A stretch of 64,000 bases of DNA from Vibrio harveyi NBRC 15634 = ATCC 14126 = KCTC 12724 (GTDB taxonomy: Bacteria; Pseudomonadota; Gammaproteobacteria; Enterobacterales; Vibrionaceae): positions 1-64,000 of the forward strand of contig NZ_BCUF01000001.1 in assembly GCF_001591145.1 (NCBI RefSeq). The letters are read 5' to 3'. A model generated the notes under the pieces. That model ran no database searches and had not been told where the DNA came from. It worked only from the letters and a program-made list of their open reading frames with translations. Of this stretch, positions 37,687-46,501 are shown piece by piece; the first letter of the stretch is position 1, and the number at the start of each line of letters is the position of its first letter. The translations under genes and the position numbers were made by a program.

Positions 37687-38604
37687 ATGTACGCATTAGA
37701 AATTGAACAGCTTCGCAAGACCTATGCGGGCGGATTTGAAGCGTTGAAGGGTATTAGCCTAACAGTAGAAAAAGGTGACTTCTACGCGCTTCTAGGACCA
37801 AATGGTGCAGGTAAATCCACTACGATTGGCATTATCTCTTCTTTGGTAAACAAAACCTCAGGTACGACCAAGGTCTTTGGTTACGACATTGATACGCATC
37901 TTGAATTAGCAAAGCAAAACCTAGGTTTGGTGCCACAAGAATTCAACTTCAACCAATTTGAGACGGTTGAACAGATTGTGATGCAGCAAGCAGGCTATTA
38001 TGGCGTGTCAAAGATTCAGGCGAAAGAACGTGCCGAGAAGTATCTGACAAAGCTCGATTTGTGGGAAAAACGCAAAGAACGTGCGCGTAATCTATCTGGT
38101 GGTATGAAGCGCCGTCTTATGATTGCTCGCGCTTTAATGCATGAACCACAGTTGTTGATCCTTGATGAACCAACCGCTGGTGTCGATATTGAATTGCGTC
38201 GCTCGATGTGGGATTTCTTAAAAGAGATTAACCAAGAGCAGGGTATTACTATCATTCTAACGACTCACTATCTTGAAGAAGCAGAAATGTTGTGTCGCAA
38301 TATCGGTATCATCAACAAAGGTGAGCTTATTGAGAATACGACGATGAAAGCGCTGCTTGGTAAGCTTCGTGTTGAAACCTTCATTCTTGATGTTGAGTTT
38401 GACGGTGAGATGCCAGAGCTTAAAGGGGTGAATAGTCAGGTGATGATAAATGGTTCGCTAGAAATTGAACTGGATAAGAGCCAAGGGTTGAACTCAGTAT
38501 TTAGTCAGCTTTCCGAACATGGCGTAAAAGTGCTGTCTATGCGTAACAAAGCGAACCGCTTGGAAGAGTTGTTTGTCAGCATCGTTCGCGGAGGTAACCA
38601 ATAA
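37687..38604 (+). CDS. yadG: ABC-2 type exporter ATPase (YadG)
   Basis: 305-aa ATPase closely following E. coli YadG (308 aa). Walker A GPNGAGKST, signature LSGGMKRR, Walker B LLILDEP and the H-loop LTTHYLEEAE are present; the C-terminus NKANRLEELFVSIV is also shared. The start is taken at the ATG at 37687 where the YadG family begins, though no good Shine-Dalgarno precedes it; the reading frame stays open to a TTG at 37558. The cargo of YadGH is unknown. The stop overlaps the yadH ATG by one base. Confidence 0.92.
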   Translation: MYALEIEQLRKTYAGGFEALKGISLTVEKGDFYALLGPNGAGKSTTIGIISSLVNKTSGTTKVFGYDIDTHLELAKQNLGLVPQEFNFNQFETVEQIVMQQAGYYGVSKIQAKERAEKYLTKLDLWEKRKERARNLSGGMKRRLMIARALMHEPQLLILDEPTAGVDIELRRSMWDFLKEINQEQGITIILTTHYLEEAEMLCRNIGIINKGELIENTTMKALLGKLRVETFILDVEFDGEMPELKGVNSQVMINGSLEIELDKSQGLNSVFSQLSEHGVKVLSMRNKANRLEELFVSIVRGGNQ

Positions 38605-39374
38605 TGTACAAGTTATATTGGACGGCTTTTTGCAGCCTGCTCACCAAAGAAATCAATCGCTTTACTCGTATTTGGGTACAAACGCTAGTTCCGCCAGCGA
38701 TTACAATGACGCTGTACTTCATCATTTTTGGTAGTTTGATTGGCTCTCGCATTGGCGACATGAACGGTTTTAGTTACATGGAGTACATTGTGCCTGGTCT
38801 GATTATGATGTCGGTGATCACCAACTCGTATTCCAATGTGGCCTCATCGTTCTTTAGCTCGAAATTTCAGCGTAATATTGAAGAGCTTTTGGTTGCACCG
38901 GTACCAAACTACGTGATCATCCTCGGTTTTGTCATGGGAGGCGTTGTGCGTGGTTTATTGGTGGGAACCATTGTGACGTTTGTGTCTCTGTTTTTTGTGG
39001 ATCTGCAAGTCGACCACTGGGGCATCATTATCGCGACGGTATTTATGACATCAGTTGTGTTCTCACTAGGTGGCTTAATCAACGCAGTTTATGCAAGAAC
39101 GTTTGACGATATCTCTATAATCCCGACGTTTGTATTGACACCTCTGACCTACTTAGGTGGCGTGTTCTACTCTATCAGCCTGTTGCCTGAGTTCTGGCAA
39201 GGTGTGTCGAAGCTGAACCCTATCGTCTACATGGTGAACGCATTCCGTTACGGTTTCCTCGGGGTTTCTGATGTTGGCATTGTGACGTCATTTAGCGTGC
39301 TGACGGTATTCGTTGTTGCGCTTTATGCCGTGGCACATTACCTCGTGACCAAAGGAATTGGCTTGAGAAGCTAA
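38604..39374 (+). CDS. yadH: ABC-2 type exporter permease (YadH)
   Basis: 256-aa permease with six hydrophobic helices of the ABC-2 type. FSYMEYIVPGLIMMSVI, SSFFSSKFQRNIEELLVAP and LTYLGGVFYSISLLPEFWQ are the family blocks. Its ATG overlaps the yadG stop (TAATG), so the two are made together. Homologous to E. coli YadH, whose substrate is not established. Confidence 0.93.
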   Translation: MYKLYWTAFCSLLTKEINRFTRIWVQTLVPPAITMTLYFIIFGSLIGSRIGDMNGFSYMEYIVPGLIMMSVITNSYSNVASSFFSSKFQRNIEELLVAPVPNYVIILGFVMGGVVRGLLVGTIVTFVSLFFVDLQVDHWGIIIATVFMTSVVFSLGGLINAVYARTFDDISIIPTFVLTPLTYLGGVFYSISLLPEFWQGVSKLNPIVYMVNAFRYGFLGVSDVGIVTSFSVLTVFVVALYAVAHYLVTKGIGLRS

Positions 39375-39388
39375 CATAAACAGATGTT

Positions 39389-39420
39389 GAAAGAGCAGCG
39401 ATGAGAGCTGCTCTTTCTTT
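39389..39420 (+). terminator. Terminator of yadGH
   Basis: GAAAGAGCAGC / GCTGCTCTTTC stem with a seven-base loop and a CTTT tail. Confidence 0.82.
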
Positions 39421-39503
39421 ATGCATTTCTATACATTCCCATACAATTTTTCGACTTTTTACATGCTAGGTTTTACTCATTTCTGTAAATGCATTTGTTG
39501 TAA

Positions 39504-40445
39504 ATGAGTCAAGCCATGAATACCGTTCCGTCCCCACCTTTCACCTTGAAATTGCTTCTCCCTAAATACTGGTCTGTCTGGTTTGCATTTGGCTTGCTCG
39601 CGTTTGTTGTTAATGCGCTGCCGTATCCGCTACTGCGAGCTCTAGGAAGAGGTATTGGCTCCCTTGCTATGCTGCCAATGAAGCGCCGCCGGAAAATTGC
39701 TAAGCGTAATCTCAAGCTCTGCTTCCCTGAATATAATGAACAACAGTGTGAGGAGTTGGTGAAGGCAAACTTTAAATACACCGGCATGGCACTGATTGAA
39801 ACGGGCATGGCTTGGTTTTGGCCCGATTGGCGGGTAAAACGTTTGGTGACGGTGGTTGGTAAAGAGCGCATTCTTGAACAAGAAAGAAATGGACGTGGTG
39901 TGCTGGTGATATGCAGCCACCATCTTAACTTAGAGATGACGGCGCGTATTTTTAGCCAATTTGCGAAAGGGTACGGTGTGTATCGCCCGAACTCAAACCC
40001 TGCTTATGAGTTTATTCAGCATCGTGGTCGAACGCGCTGTGGGCATCAAATGATTGACCGAAAAGACGTAAAGTCGATGCTTAAAGTTCTGAAAAATGGT
40101 CAGCGGCTGTGGTACCTACCAGATCACGATTATGGGGTGAACAATTCGGTGTTTGCTCCTTTCTTTGCTGTTGAACAGGCGGCAAGTACGGCGGGATCGA
40201 GTGTATTAATTGATGCAACCAAGTGTGCGGTGATGTCCGGAGTGACGGTCATGAACGATAACCGATATACGCTTTACATTGGTGAGGATCTGAGTGGGCA
40301 GTTTGAACGACGAAATCCAGTTAAAGCCGCGAGTATTTTGAATCAAGAGATTGAAGGGATGATAAAACGAGATATTCCCGCGTGGATGTGGTTGCACAAG
40401 CGATTTAAGACTCGCCCTGAAGGACTTCAATGCGTCTACTCATAA
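39504..40445 (+). CDS. Lipid A secondary acyltransferase (LpxL/LpxP type)
   Basis: 313-aa inner-membrane acyltransferase of the lipid A late-acylation family (HtrB/LpxL, LpxM, LpxP). A membrane helix occupies about residues 25-50. The catalytic motif is HHLNLEM (HxxxxE form, as in LpxL), followed by GVYRPNSNP and FIQHRGR, the substrate-binding blocks. QRLWYLPDHDYG and VFAPFFAV are typical of LpxL. It adds an acyl chain to Kdo2-lipid IVA. Vibrio genomes have several such paralogues, so the acyl chain and position cannot be told from sequence alone. A start at 39516 is equally possible. Confidence 0.85.
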   Translation: MSQAMNTVPSPPFTLKLLLPKYWSVWFAFGLLAFVVNALPYPLLRALGRGIGSLAMLPMKRRRKIAKRNLKLCFPEYNEQQCEELVKANFKYTGMALIETGMAWFWPDWRVKRLVTVVGKERILEQERNGRGVLVICSHHLNLEMTARIFSQFAKGYGVYRPNSNPAYEFIQHRGRTRCGHQMIDRKDVKSMLKVLKNGQRLWYLPDHDYGVNNSVFAPFFAVEQAASTAGSSVLIDATKCAVMSGVTVMNDNRYTLYIGEDLSGQFERRNPVKAASILNQEIEGMIKRDIPAWMWLHKRFKTRPEGLQCVYS

Positions 40446-40462
40446 ATCTCATTACCAGATAC

Positions 40463-40491
40463 AAAAAGGTCGGCTTAGTGCCGACCTTTTT
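40463..40491. terminator. Bidirectional terminator before panC end
   Basis: AAAAAGGTCGGC-TTAGT-GCCGACCTTTTT, between the convergent acyltransferase and panC genes. Confidence 0.92.
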
Positions 40492-40506
40492 ATTTAAGAC
40501 TTAGAT

Positions 40507-41409
40507 TTACTCTGCGCTCGCTGAGCTTTCTTCGCTTGATTCATCTTCTTTGGTTTCTACTGCCATATCAACCGTTTGGTTGTCGATTAGGCGGGCTTTT
40601 CCTAGGAATGCTGACATCAAGATTACCGCTTGGGTTGTCTCTGCAGTGATTGCTTGAAGTGTACGAGCATCACGGATGAAGATTTCATCTGGTTGAAGAC
40701 CTGCTGCACGAAGCTGATCGCTTGCGTCTTCAATCACTGATGCGTAATCATCACGACCGCCACGTATTGCGCTGCTGATCCAACGCATTGTACGAGCTAG
40801 CACTGGTGCACGTTGACGCTCATCAATCGTCAAAAGACCATTGCGTGAGCTCATTGCAAGACCGTCCATCTCACGTACTGTTGGTACGCCAATAATCTCG
40901 ATGTCCATTGCCAAGTCTTCAACCATCTTGCGAATCACGGCAAGTTGTTGGAAGTCTTTTTCACCAAAGCACGCAACATCAGGTTGAACGATGTTGAAAA
41001 GCTTGTTTACGATGGTAGTAACGCCACGGAAATGACCTGGGCGAGAAGCACCTTCAAGAATGGTAGACAGACCAGGAACATCAACAAACGTTTGTTTATC
41101 CAAGCCTTCTGGGTAGATGATTTCAGGTGTTGGTGTGAACACGATTTCTACGCCTTCACCACCTAGCTTGCTCAAATCTTCTTCTAGAGTTCGAGGGTAG
41201 TTGTTTAAATCGTCTGCACGGTCAAACTGCATCGGGTTTACAAAGATGCTTACAACAACGACATCCGCGTATTCGCGAGCTTTACGAACAAGTGTTAAGT
41301 GACCTTCATGGAGGTTGCCCATAGTTGGAACAAACGCCACTTTACGACCTTCACGCTTAAAGGTTTTTACTTGTTCACGAATCGCTGAGATTTCCGCAAA
41401 AGTTTGCAT
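40507..41409 (-). CDS. panC: Pantothenate synthetase
   Basis: 300-aa pantoate-beta-alanine ligase, the last step of pantothenate synthesis. The nucleotidyltransferase HxGH motif is in [36 protein letters not shown] and MSSRNGLL are further family blocks. The C-terminus has an unusual acidic, serine-rich tail ([14 protein letters not shown]) beyond the E. coli length of 283 aa. It lies 11 bases after panB. Confidence 0.97.
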   Translation of the reverse strand: MQTFAEISAIREQVKTFKREGRKVAFVPTMGNLHEGHLTLVRKAREYADVVVVSIFVNPMQFDRADDLNNYPRTLEEDLSKLGGEGVEIVFTPTPEIIYPEGLDKQTFVDVPGLSTILEGASRPGHFRGVTTIVNKLFNIVQPDVACFGEKDFQQLAVIRKMVEDLAMDIEIIGVPTVREMDGLAMSSRNGLLTIDERQRAPVLARTMRWISSAIRGGRDDYASVIEDASDQLRAAGLQPDEIFIRDARTLQAITAETTQAVILMSAFLGKARLIDNQTVDMAVETKEDESSEESSASAE

Positions 41410-41420
41410 GCATTTATCCT

Positions 41421-42215
41421 CTAGGCAATGGTATGAGCTTCGTCTGGGAATGCACCGCTTTCAACATCAGCCATGTATTGAGCCACGGCTTTGCGCATAT
41501 CGCCTGTTTCAGCAAGGAAGTTTTTCGAGAATTTTGGCATGTAGTTCGCCGAAATTCCAAACATATCGTGCATTACAAGAATTTGACCATCTGTCACATT
41601 ACCTGCACCAATACCAATTACTGGAACATCAAGAACTTGCGTAATACGAGCCGCTAATTCAGCAGGAACACACTCTAGTAAAACAATTTGAGCACCAGCT
41701 TCTTGCAGTGCCAGTGCGTCTTTTACCATACGATCGGCTTTTTCTTGATCGCGGCCTTGCACCTTGTAACCACCAAAGATATTGACTGATTGAGGGGTTA
41801 GACCAAGGTGAGCACATACTGGTACAGCACGTTCAGTTAGCATCTTAACGGTATCAACTAACCAGTCGCCGCCCTCGATTTTTACCATATTTGCACCAGC
41901 ACGCATTAGCGTTGCTGCGTTCTCACACGCTTGCTCTGGCGTTGCGTAGCTCATGAATGGCATATCAGCCATCAATAGACAGTTTGGGCTGCCTGCGCGT
42001 ACACAGCGGGTGTGATAAGCGATATCTTCAACAGTAACTGGTAACGTGTCTGATTTACCTTGCAGAACCATACCTAGAGAGTCACCTACCAATAAAACAG
42101 GCATGTCCTGGCTTTCAAAAAGTTGGGCAAAGCTCGCATCGTATGCAGTTGAAGTAGCAAATTTACGACCTTCTTGCTTCCACTTAATCAGGTCGTTAAT
42201 GGTCATTTTTTTCAT
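41421..42215 (-). CDS. panB: 3-methyl-2-oxobutanoate hydroxymethyltransferase
   Basis: 264-aa enzyme of the TIM-barrel PEP-mutase fold that makes ketopantoate from ketoisovalerate and methylene-[34 protein letters not shown] and [14 protein letters not shown] are diagnostic. GAGG lies upstream of the ATG. It forms one unit with folK upstream and panC downstream; the pathway feeds the CoA that coaE, also in this window, completes. Confidence 0.97.
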   Translation of the reverse strand: MKKMTINDLIKWKQEGRKFATSTAYDASFAQLFESQDMPVLLVGDSLGMVLQGKSDTLPVTVEDIAYHTRCVRAGSPNCLLMADMPFMSYATPEQACENAATLMRAGANMVKIEGGDWLVDTVKMLTERAVPVCAHLGLTPQSVNIFGGYKVQGRDQEKADRMVKDALALQEAGAQIVLLECVPAELAARITQVLDVPVIGIGAGNVTDGQILVMHDMFGISANYMPKFSKNFLAETGDMRKAVAQYMADVESGAFPDEAHTIA

Positions 42216-42239
42216 TGTTTTTTCCTCACTAGGAGTTGG

Positions 42240-42725
42240 CTATGACTGCCAAATGCTGAGGCCGTTACGATCTACTTGCTCAAGTAGTGACGATACCTCG
42301 GTCCCGTCTGGGAGTTGTAAACTTGGTGCAATTTCCGCAAGAGGGTAGAGTACGAACTCGCGCTCTCTCATTCCATAGTGTGGAACTGTCAGTCTTTCGG
42401 AATCAATCACCTCATTGCCGTAAAGAATTATATCGAGATCCAAGGTTCTTGGTCCCCAACGTTCATCTTTACGGACACGCCCTTGTTCTTGCTCAATCGC
42501 TTGGGTGCAATCGAGTAGCTCAAGAGGCGTCAAATTGGTTTTTATCGCCACAACCGCATTGATGTAATCCGGTTGGTTTTGTGGTCCCATCGGCGTACTG
42601 CTGTAGAGCGAAGAGGCTTGCACAAACTCAGAGTTTGGGATTGATTTTAGAGCCTCAATCGCTTGTTTCGCTTGGCTGACGGGATCAGCCAAGTTACTGC
42701 CTACCGCAATGTATGCTGTGATCAT
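42240..42725 (-). CDS. folK: HPPK, folate pathway pyrophosphokinase
   Basis: 161-aa 6-hydroxymethyl-7,8-dihydropterin pyrophosphokinase. AYIAVGSNLADP at the N-terminus, GPQNQPDYINAVV, and the metal/ATP site RWGPRTLDLDIILYG are the family landmarks. Its ATG overlaps the pcnB stop by four bases (ATGA), so translation is coupled, as in other gamma-proteobacteria. Confidence 0.97.
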   Translation of the reverse strand: MITAYIAVGSNLADPVSQAKQAIEALKSIPNSEFVQASSLYSSTPMGPQNQPDYINAVVAIKTNLTPLELLDCTQAIEQEQGRVRKDERWGPRTLDLDIILYGNEVIDSERLTVPHYGMREREFVLYPLAEIAPSLQLPDGTEVSSLLEQVDRNGLSIWQS

Positions 42726-44089
42726 GATTTTGGCTTACTCTTTTTCTTGCGATAGGTTTTGCGGCGGCGTTGACCGGTTTTAGGTGCTTGGCTATCAAGG
42801 TCACCTGCCATTGCTTGGCGCATTTCTCGGCCTGCATTTTGGAAAGTTTCCCACCACTTGGCAAGCTTCTGAGTCTCGCCACCCTCAATTTCACCGCGCA
42901 TTTCAAGAAAATCAAAGCCAGCTCTAAATTTGTTGAGCTCCATTAGGCGGAATGCACGCTTACCATTACGTCGAGGAAGACGTAATTGCAGTTGCCAAAT
43001 TTCACGGATAGTAGCGGTATGACGGCGTGGAATAGCAATCGTACGAACTTGGTCATCAAGAATGATGTTGCTCGCTTCCATGATGGCATCGTAATGGCAC
43101 AGATTACGCTGTTCCATTAACTTATCTGCCATCGCACATAGCGGGTACCACAGCATTGCAGCAAACATGAATGCTGGGTTAATGCGCTTGCCTTCTTCAA
43201 TACGCATGTCGGTTGAATCAAGCACTAAATCGAGCATTTGCTCGGTGTGAGATTCGTATTCTTCCGTGAAGTGCTCAGCAATTGCTGGGAACAACTGTTG
43301 GAATAGGTTGTACTCACGCAGGAGGTGATAGGTCTCTAGACCATGACCTGATTGAAGCAGCTTTAACGATTCTTCGAACAAGCGCGCAGATGGGATGTCG
43401 CGTAGTAGCGTTGACATCTCTTCAATTGGTGCGGCGGTGTCTTCTTCGATGTCGAAGTCGAGTTTCACGGCAAAGCGAATCGCACGCAGCATACGCACAG
43501 GGTCTTCGCGATAGCGGGTTTCTGGATCACCGATCAGGCGAACAAGGCGGTCTTCTAGGTCTTCAATACCACGCGCGTAGTCGTGAATTGAGTAGTCTGC
43601 GATGTTGTAGTACATCGAGTTAATCGTGAAGTCACGGCGCTCTGCATCTTCATCAATCGTGCCGTAAACATTGTCACGAAGCAGCATGCCTTCTTTAGAC
43701 TGCTGTGAAACGTTCTTGTTTTTTTGCTCTTGGTGGTGACCGCGGAAAGTCGCAACTTCGATGATGTCACGTCCAAACATAATGTGGGCGAGACGGAAGC
43801 GACGACCAATCAAACGGCAGTTTCTAAACAGTTGCTTGATTTGTTCTGGAGTCGCGTTGGTTGCGATATCAAAGTCTTTTGGTTTCTGTCCAAGCAGTAA
43901 GTCTCGAACCCCGCCACCCACAAGAAAAGCATCGAAACCGGCACCGTTTAGTCGGTATAGCACCTTCAGTGCATTGTCACTGATCTGCTTACGCGAAATG
44001 TTGTGCTCTTCACGAGTAATTACATTGAGAGCGAGTTCTGGGATCATGGCAGATTCGCTTGTTGTATAGTCGTTTGTATTCATGTGCAT
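42722..44089 (-). CDS. pcnB: Poly(A) polymerase I
   Basis: 455-aa poly(A) polymerase that adds 3' tails which promote RNA decay. The nucleotidyltransferase domain has LVGGGVRDLLLG and KDFDIATNATPEQ with the catalytic aspartates, then RRFRLAHIMFG and RRDFTINSMYYN. The C-terminus is a basic RNA-binding tail (RRRKTYRKKKSKPKS). The start may be the ATG at 44089 or two codons later at 44083; neither has a strong Shine-Dalgarno. It overlaps folK by four bases and lies 81 bases after gluQRS. Confidence 0.95.
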   Translation of the reverse strand: MHMNTNDYTTSESAMIPELALNVITREEHNISRKQISDNALKVLYRLNGAGFDAFLVGGGVRDLLLGQKPKDFDIATNATPEQIKQLFRNCRLIGRRFRLAHIMFGRDIIEVATFRGHHQEQKNKNVSQQSKEGMLLRDNVYGTIDEDAERRDFTINSMYYNIADYSIHDYARGIEDLEDRLVRLIGDPETRYREDPVRMLRAIRFAVKLDFDIEEDTAAPIEEMSTLLRDIPSARLFEESLKLLQSGHGLETYHLLREYNLFQQLFPAIAEHFTEEYESHTEQMLDLVLDSTDMRIEEGKRINPAFMFAAMLWYPLCAMADKLMEQRNLCHYDAIMEASNIILDDQVRTIAIPRRHTATIREIWQLQLRLPRRNGKRAFRLMELNKFRAGFDFLEMRGEIEGGETQKLAKWWETFQNAGREMRQAMAGDLDSQAPKTGQRRRKTYRKKKSKPKS

Positions 44090-44170
44090 CTGGCAATAAC
44101 TGGGTTTAATCCAATCTTGCTTTGGTTAGTTTTTTACGCCTCTAGGGCCAATTTTGCGGCTAATAATAGC

Positions 44171-45055
44171 CTACGCAGTGCCGTTTGAGAATCTCGGTGT
44201 GATCTCGATCTCTGCTGGAAGCTGCTCTAAACACCAATTTTTACATCCCCAACGCAGTATTTCATCTACATTAGCGGCTTGAATGGCTTCTGGAATATGG
44301 AAGCCTAAAAACGTCATGGCGTGCAGCAGAGCAGGCTTCGGATTATCGACATCAATCGCTGTCGCATGATTTTGTTTCGACAGCTTGTTGCCATTAGTAT
44401 CCATCGCTAATGGCAAATGTAAGTAGCTAACTTCTGGTTTTCCAAGGATTTGGTACAAGCTGATTTGACGACCTGTAGGTTCAATTAAATCGGCTCCACG
44501 GACGACTTCAGTCACCCCTTGGTCAATGTCATCTAATACTACCGCAAGATTATAGGCAAATAATCCATCTCGACGTTTAATAATGAAATCTTCATTTACT
44601 AACGCAGGAGGCATGGTCATCAAGCCATGCTTCTGATCGAGAAAATTAGCGATGGGCTTGGTCATTTTTAGGCGAATCGCGCCTTCTTTCAAGCCTTTGT
44701 CGCGACAAGTGCCGGGATAATAACCACCATGCTCTTTGATTTGCTTGCGCGTGCATTGGCAATAGTAAGCATCACCATTCTCTAACCAAGTATCAATTTG
44801 CGTCTGATAAAGGTCGTGACGGTCACTTTGATAGACCACTTCGCCATCCCAATGCAGTTGATATGCTTTTAGCGCATTTAATATAGCCTCAGCCGCTCCT
44901 GGCATCTCTCTTGGTGGATCAAGGTCTTCAATACGAACGAGCCAAGTACCCTGGTTAGCTTTCGCTTGGAAATAGCTGCCCAATGCAGCAACGAGGGAAC
45001 CAAAATGTAATGGACCAGAAGGGGATGGGGCGAATCGACCTACATAGCGTGTCAT
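44171..45055 (-). CDS. gluQRS: Glutamyl-Q tRNA(Asp) synthetase
   Basis: 294-aa truncated GluRS paralogue that attaches glutamate to queuosine-34 of tRNA-Asp. The catalytic-domain HIGH region reads [10 protein letters not shown]; the zinc site is [10 protein letters not shown] ... [10 protein letters not shown]; a KMSKS-like [10 protein letters not shown] follows. The anticodon-binding half of GluRS is absent, as expected. It follows dksA in the same direction, but the dksA terminator lies between, so expression is probably partly by read-through or from a separate promoter. Confidence 0.95.
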   Translation of the reverse strand: MTRYVGRFAPSPSGPLHFGSLVAALGSYFQAKANQGTWLVRIEDLDPPREMPGAAEAILNALKAYQLHWDGEVVYQSDRHDLYQTQIDTWLENGDAYYCQCTRKQIKEHGGYYPGTCRDKGLKEGAIRLKMTKPIANFLDQKHGLMTMPPALVNEDFIIKRRDGLFAYNLAVVLDDIDQGVTEVVRGADLIEPTGRQISLYQILGKPEVSYLHLPLAMDTNGNKLSKQNHATAIDVDNPKPALLHAMTFLGFHIPEAIQAANVDEILRWGCKNWCLEQLPAEIEITPRFSNGTA

Positions 45056-45117
45056 GCGTATATCTCGAAATTATACGGGTATAAAAAGCGACAAACTCGA
45101 CGTTGCGAAGTTAGCTA

Positions 45118-45147
45118 AAACAAAAAGGGAGCCTGAGCTCCCTTTCA
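45118..45147 (-). terminator. Terminator of dksA
   Basis: AAAGGGAGC-CTGA-GCTCCCTTT, with the T-run on the minus strand. Confidence 0.88.
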
Positions 45148-45168
45148 ATAATCATAATGCCAGATTGA

Positions 45169-45615
45169 TTAACCTTGCATCTGTTTCTCTTTGATCTCTG
45201 CAAGTGTTTTACAGTCAATACAAAGGTCTGCAGTTGGACGCGCTTCTAGGCGACGAACGCCGATCTCTACGCCACAAGATTCACAGAAGCCAAAGTCGTC
45301 TTCAGTGATTTTATCTAGAGTCTTTTCGATCTTCTTGATCAGACGACGCTCACGGTCACGGTTACGCAGTTCTAAGCTGAACTCTTCCTCTTGAGAAGCA
45401 CGGTCAACTGGATCTGGGAAGTTTGCTGCTTCGTCCTGCATGTGGTGTACAGTGCGATCGACTTCTTCCCTGAGCTGATTACGCCAAGCTGTTAAGATCT
45501 TTGTAAAGTGTTCAACCTGCTCTGGTGACATGTATTCTTCACCAGGCTTTTCCTGATATGGCTCCACACCGGCAATGGCTAGGATGCCTATCGTTTTCTT
45601 CTTTGATTCTGGCAT
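45169..45615 (-). CDS. dksA: RNA polymerase-binding transcription factor DksA
   Basis: 148-aa DksA, which with ppGpp inhibits rRNA and ribosomal protein promoters and activates amino acid promoters by entering the secondary channel of RNA polymerase. The coiled coil (about 33-108) contains the acidic tip [23 protein letters not shown]. The zinc finger has all four cysteines: CESCG and CIDC. E. coli DksA is 151 aa. The order sfsA-dksA-gluQRS-pcnB-folK is shared with E. coli. Confidence 0.98.
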   Translation of the reverse strand: MPESKKKTIGILAIAGVEPYQEKPGEEYMSPEQVEHFTKILTAWRNQLREEVDRTVHHMQDEAANFPDPVDRASQEEEFSLELRNRDRERRLIKKIEKTLDKITEDDFGFCESCGVEIGVRRLEARPTADLCIDCKTLAEIKEKQMQG

Positions 45616-45751
45616 ACAGCATCTCCTACTTACACCTAGTCAACTGCTTTGCAGTCAATTTAAGGCGGGTATCTATAGCAAAAAGAGGCGGTGCAGGCAA
45701 TTACTGAATTGCAAACTTATCATCATTGTGAAGATGACATCATTTTTTCTC

Positions 45752-46468
45752 TTAATTGATAAATTCAATCGCCGAGATTAGTTTGATTTCAGTGTTGCTT
45801 AACTCAGCTTTATAGCAGAGAACTTCCACTCCAGCGTCTTGTGCTTGTTTTAGTAACGTTGAATATTTCGCGTCTATATGGTGCGCCGCGGATACTTTTT
45901 CAATACCTGAATGTAAAACAGTGAATAAAAGTATGGCTCTACTTCCATTTTGTGCCATTTCTGTGAGCTCTCTCAGGTGCTTTTGCCCTCTGGTAGTCAC
46001 GGCATCAGGGAAATAACCTTGTCCTGATGAGCTTTCTTCATCAAGTAGGGTGACGCTCTTCACTTCTATATAACACTTTGATTTGTCGCTTGCGCTGAGC
46101 AAGATATCAATTCGGCTATTTTCATTGCCATATTTCACCTCAGTTTGAAGTTGGTCATATCCCAACAATTCTGAAATGACATTATTTTCAATTGCTTCTA
46201 CGGCTAATTGGTTTGCGCGAGCGGTATTAATGCAGATCCGATGCCCTTGTGCGGTTTCACTGAGTTCCCAGCTGTTCGGATATTTGCGCTTTGGGTTATC
46301 GGAAGTGGAGTACCAAACTTTGTTGCCCGGAGTGGCACAGCCTGTCATTGCGCCAGTGTTCGCACAGTGAATTGTTCGAATCTCACCGTTATCCAGTTCG
46401 ATATCGGCAAGAAAGCGTTTGTAGCGTTTGAGCAGAGTCGCTGACTCTAGAGCGGGTTCGAATTGCAT
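45752..46468 (-). CDS. sfsA: SfsA, sugar fermentation stimulation protein
   Basis: 238-aa SfsA with the nuclease-like/OB-fold family blocks [33 protein letters not shown], and [10 protein letters not shown]. The EVKSVT segment resembles the ExK part of restriction-like nuclease sites; the true activity is not known. It lies upstream of dksA and divergent from hrpB, with only about 33 bases between start codons. Confidence 0.95.
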   Translation of the reverse strand: MQFEPALESATLLKRYKRFLADIELDNGEIRTIHCANTGAMTGCATPGNKVWYSTSDNPKRKYPNSWELSETAQGHRICINTARANQLAVEAIENNVISELLGYDQLQTEVKYGNENSRIDILLSASDKSKCYIEVKSVTLLDEESSSGQGYFPDAVTTRGQKHLRELTEMAQNGSRAILLFTVLHSGIEKVSAAHHIDAKYSTLLKQAQDAGVEVLCYKAELSNTEIKLISAIEFIN

Positions 46469-46501
46469 TTGCTTATTTAGCCAAGAGTGTTTTTATGTAC
46501 A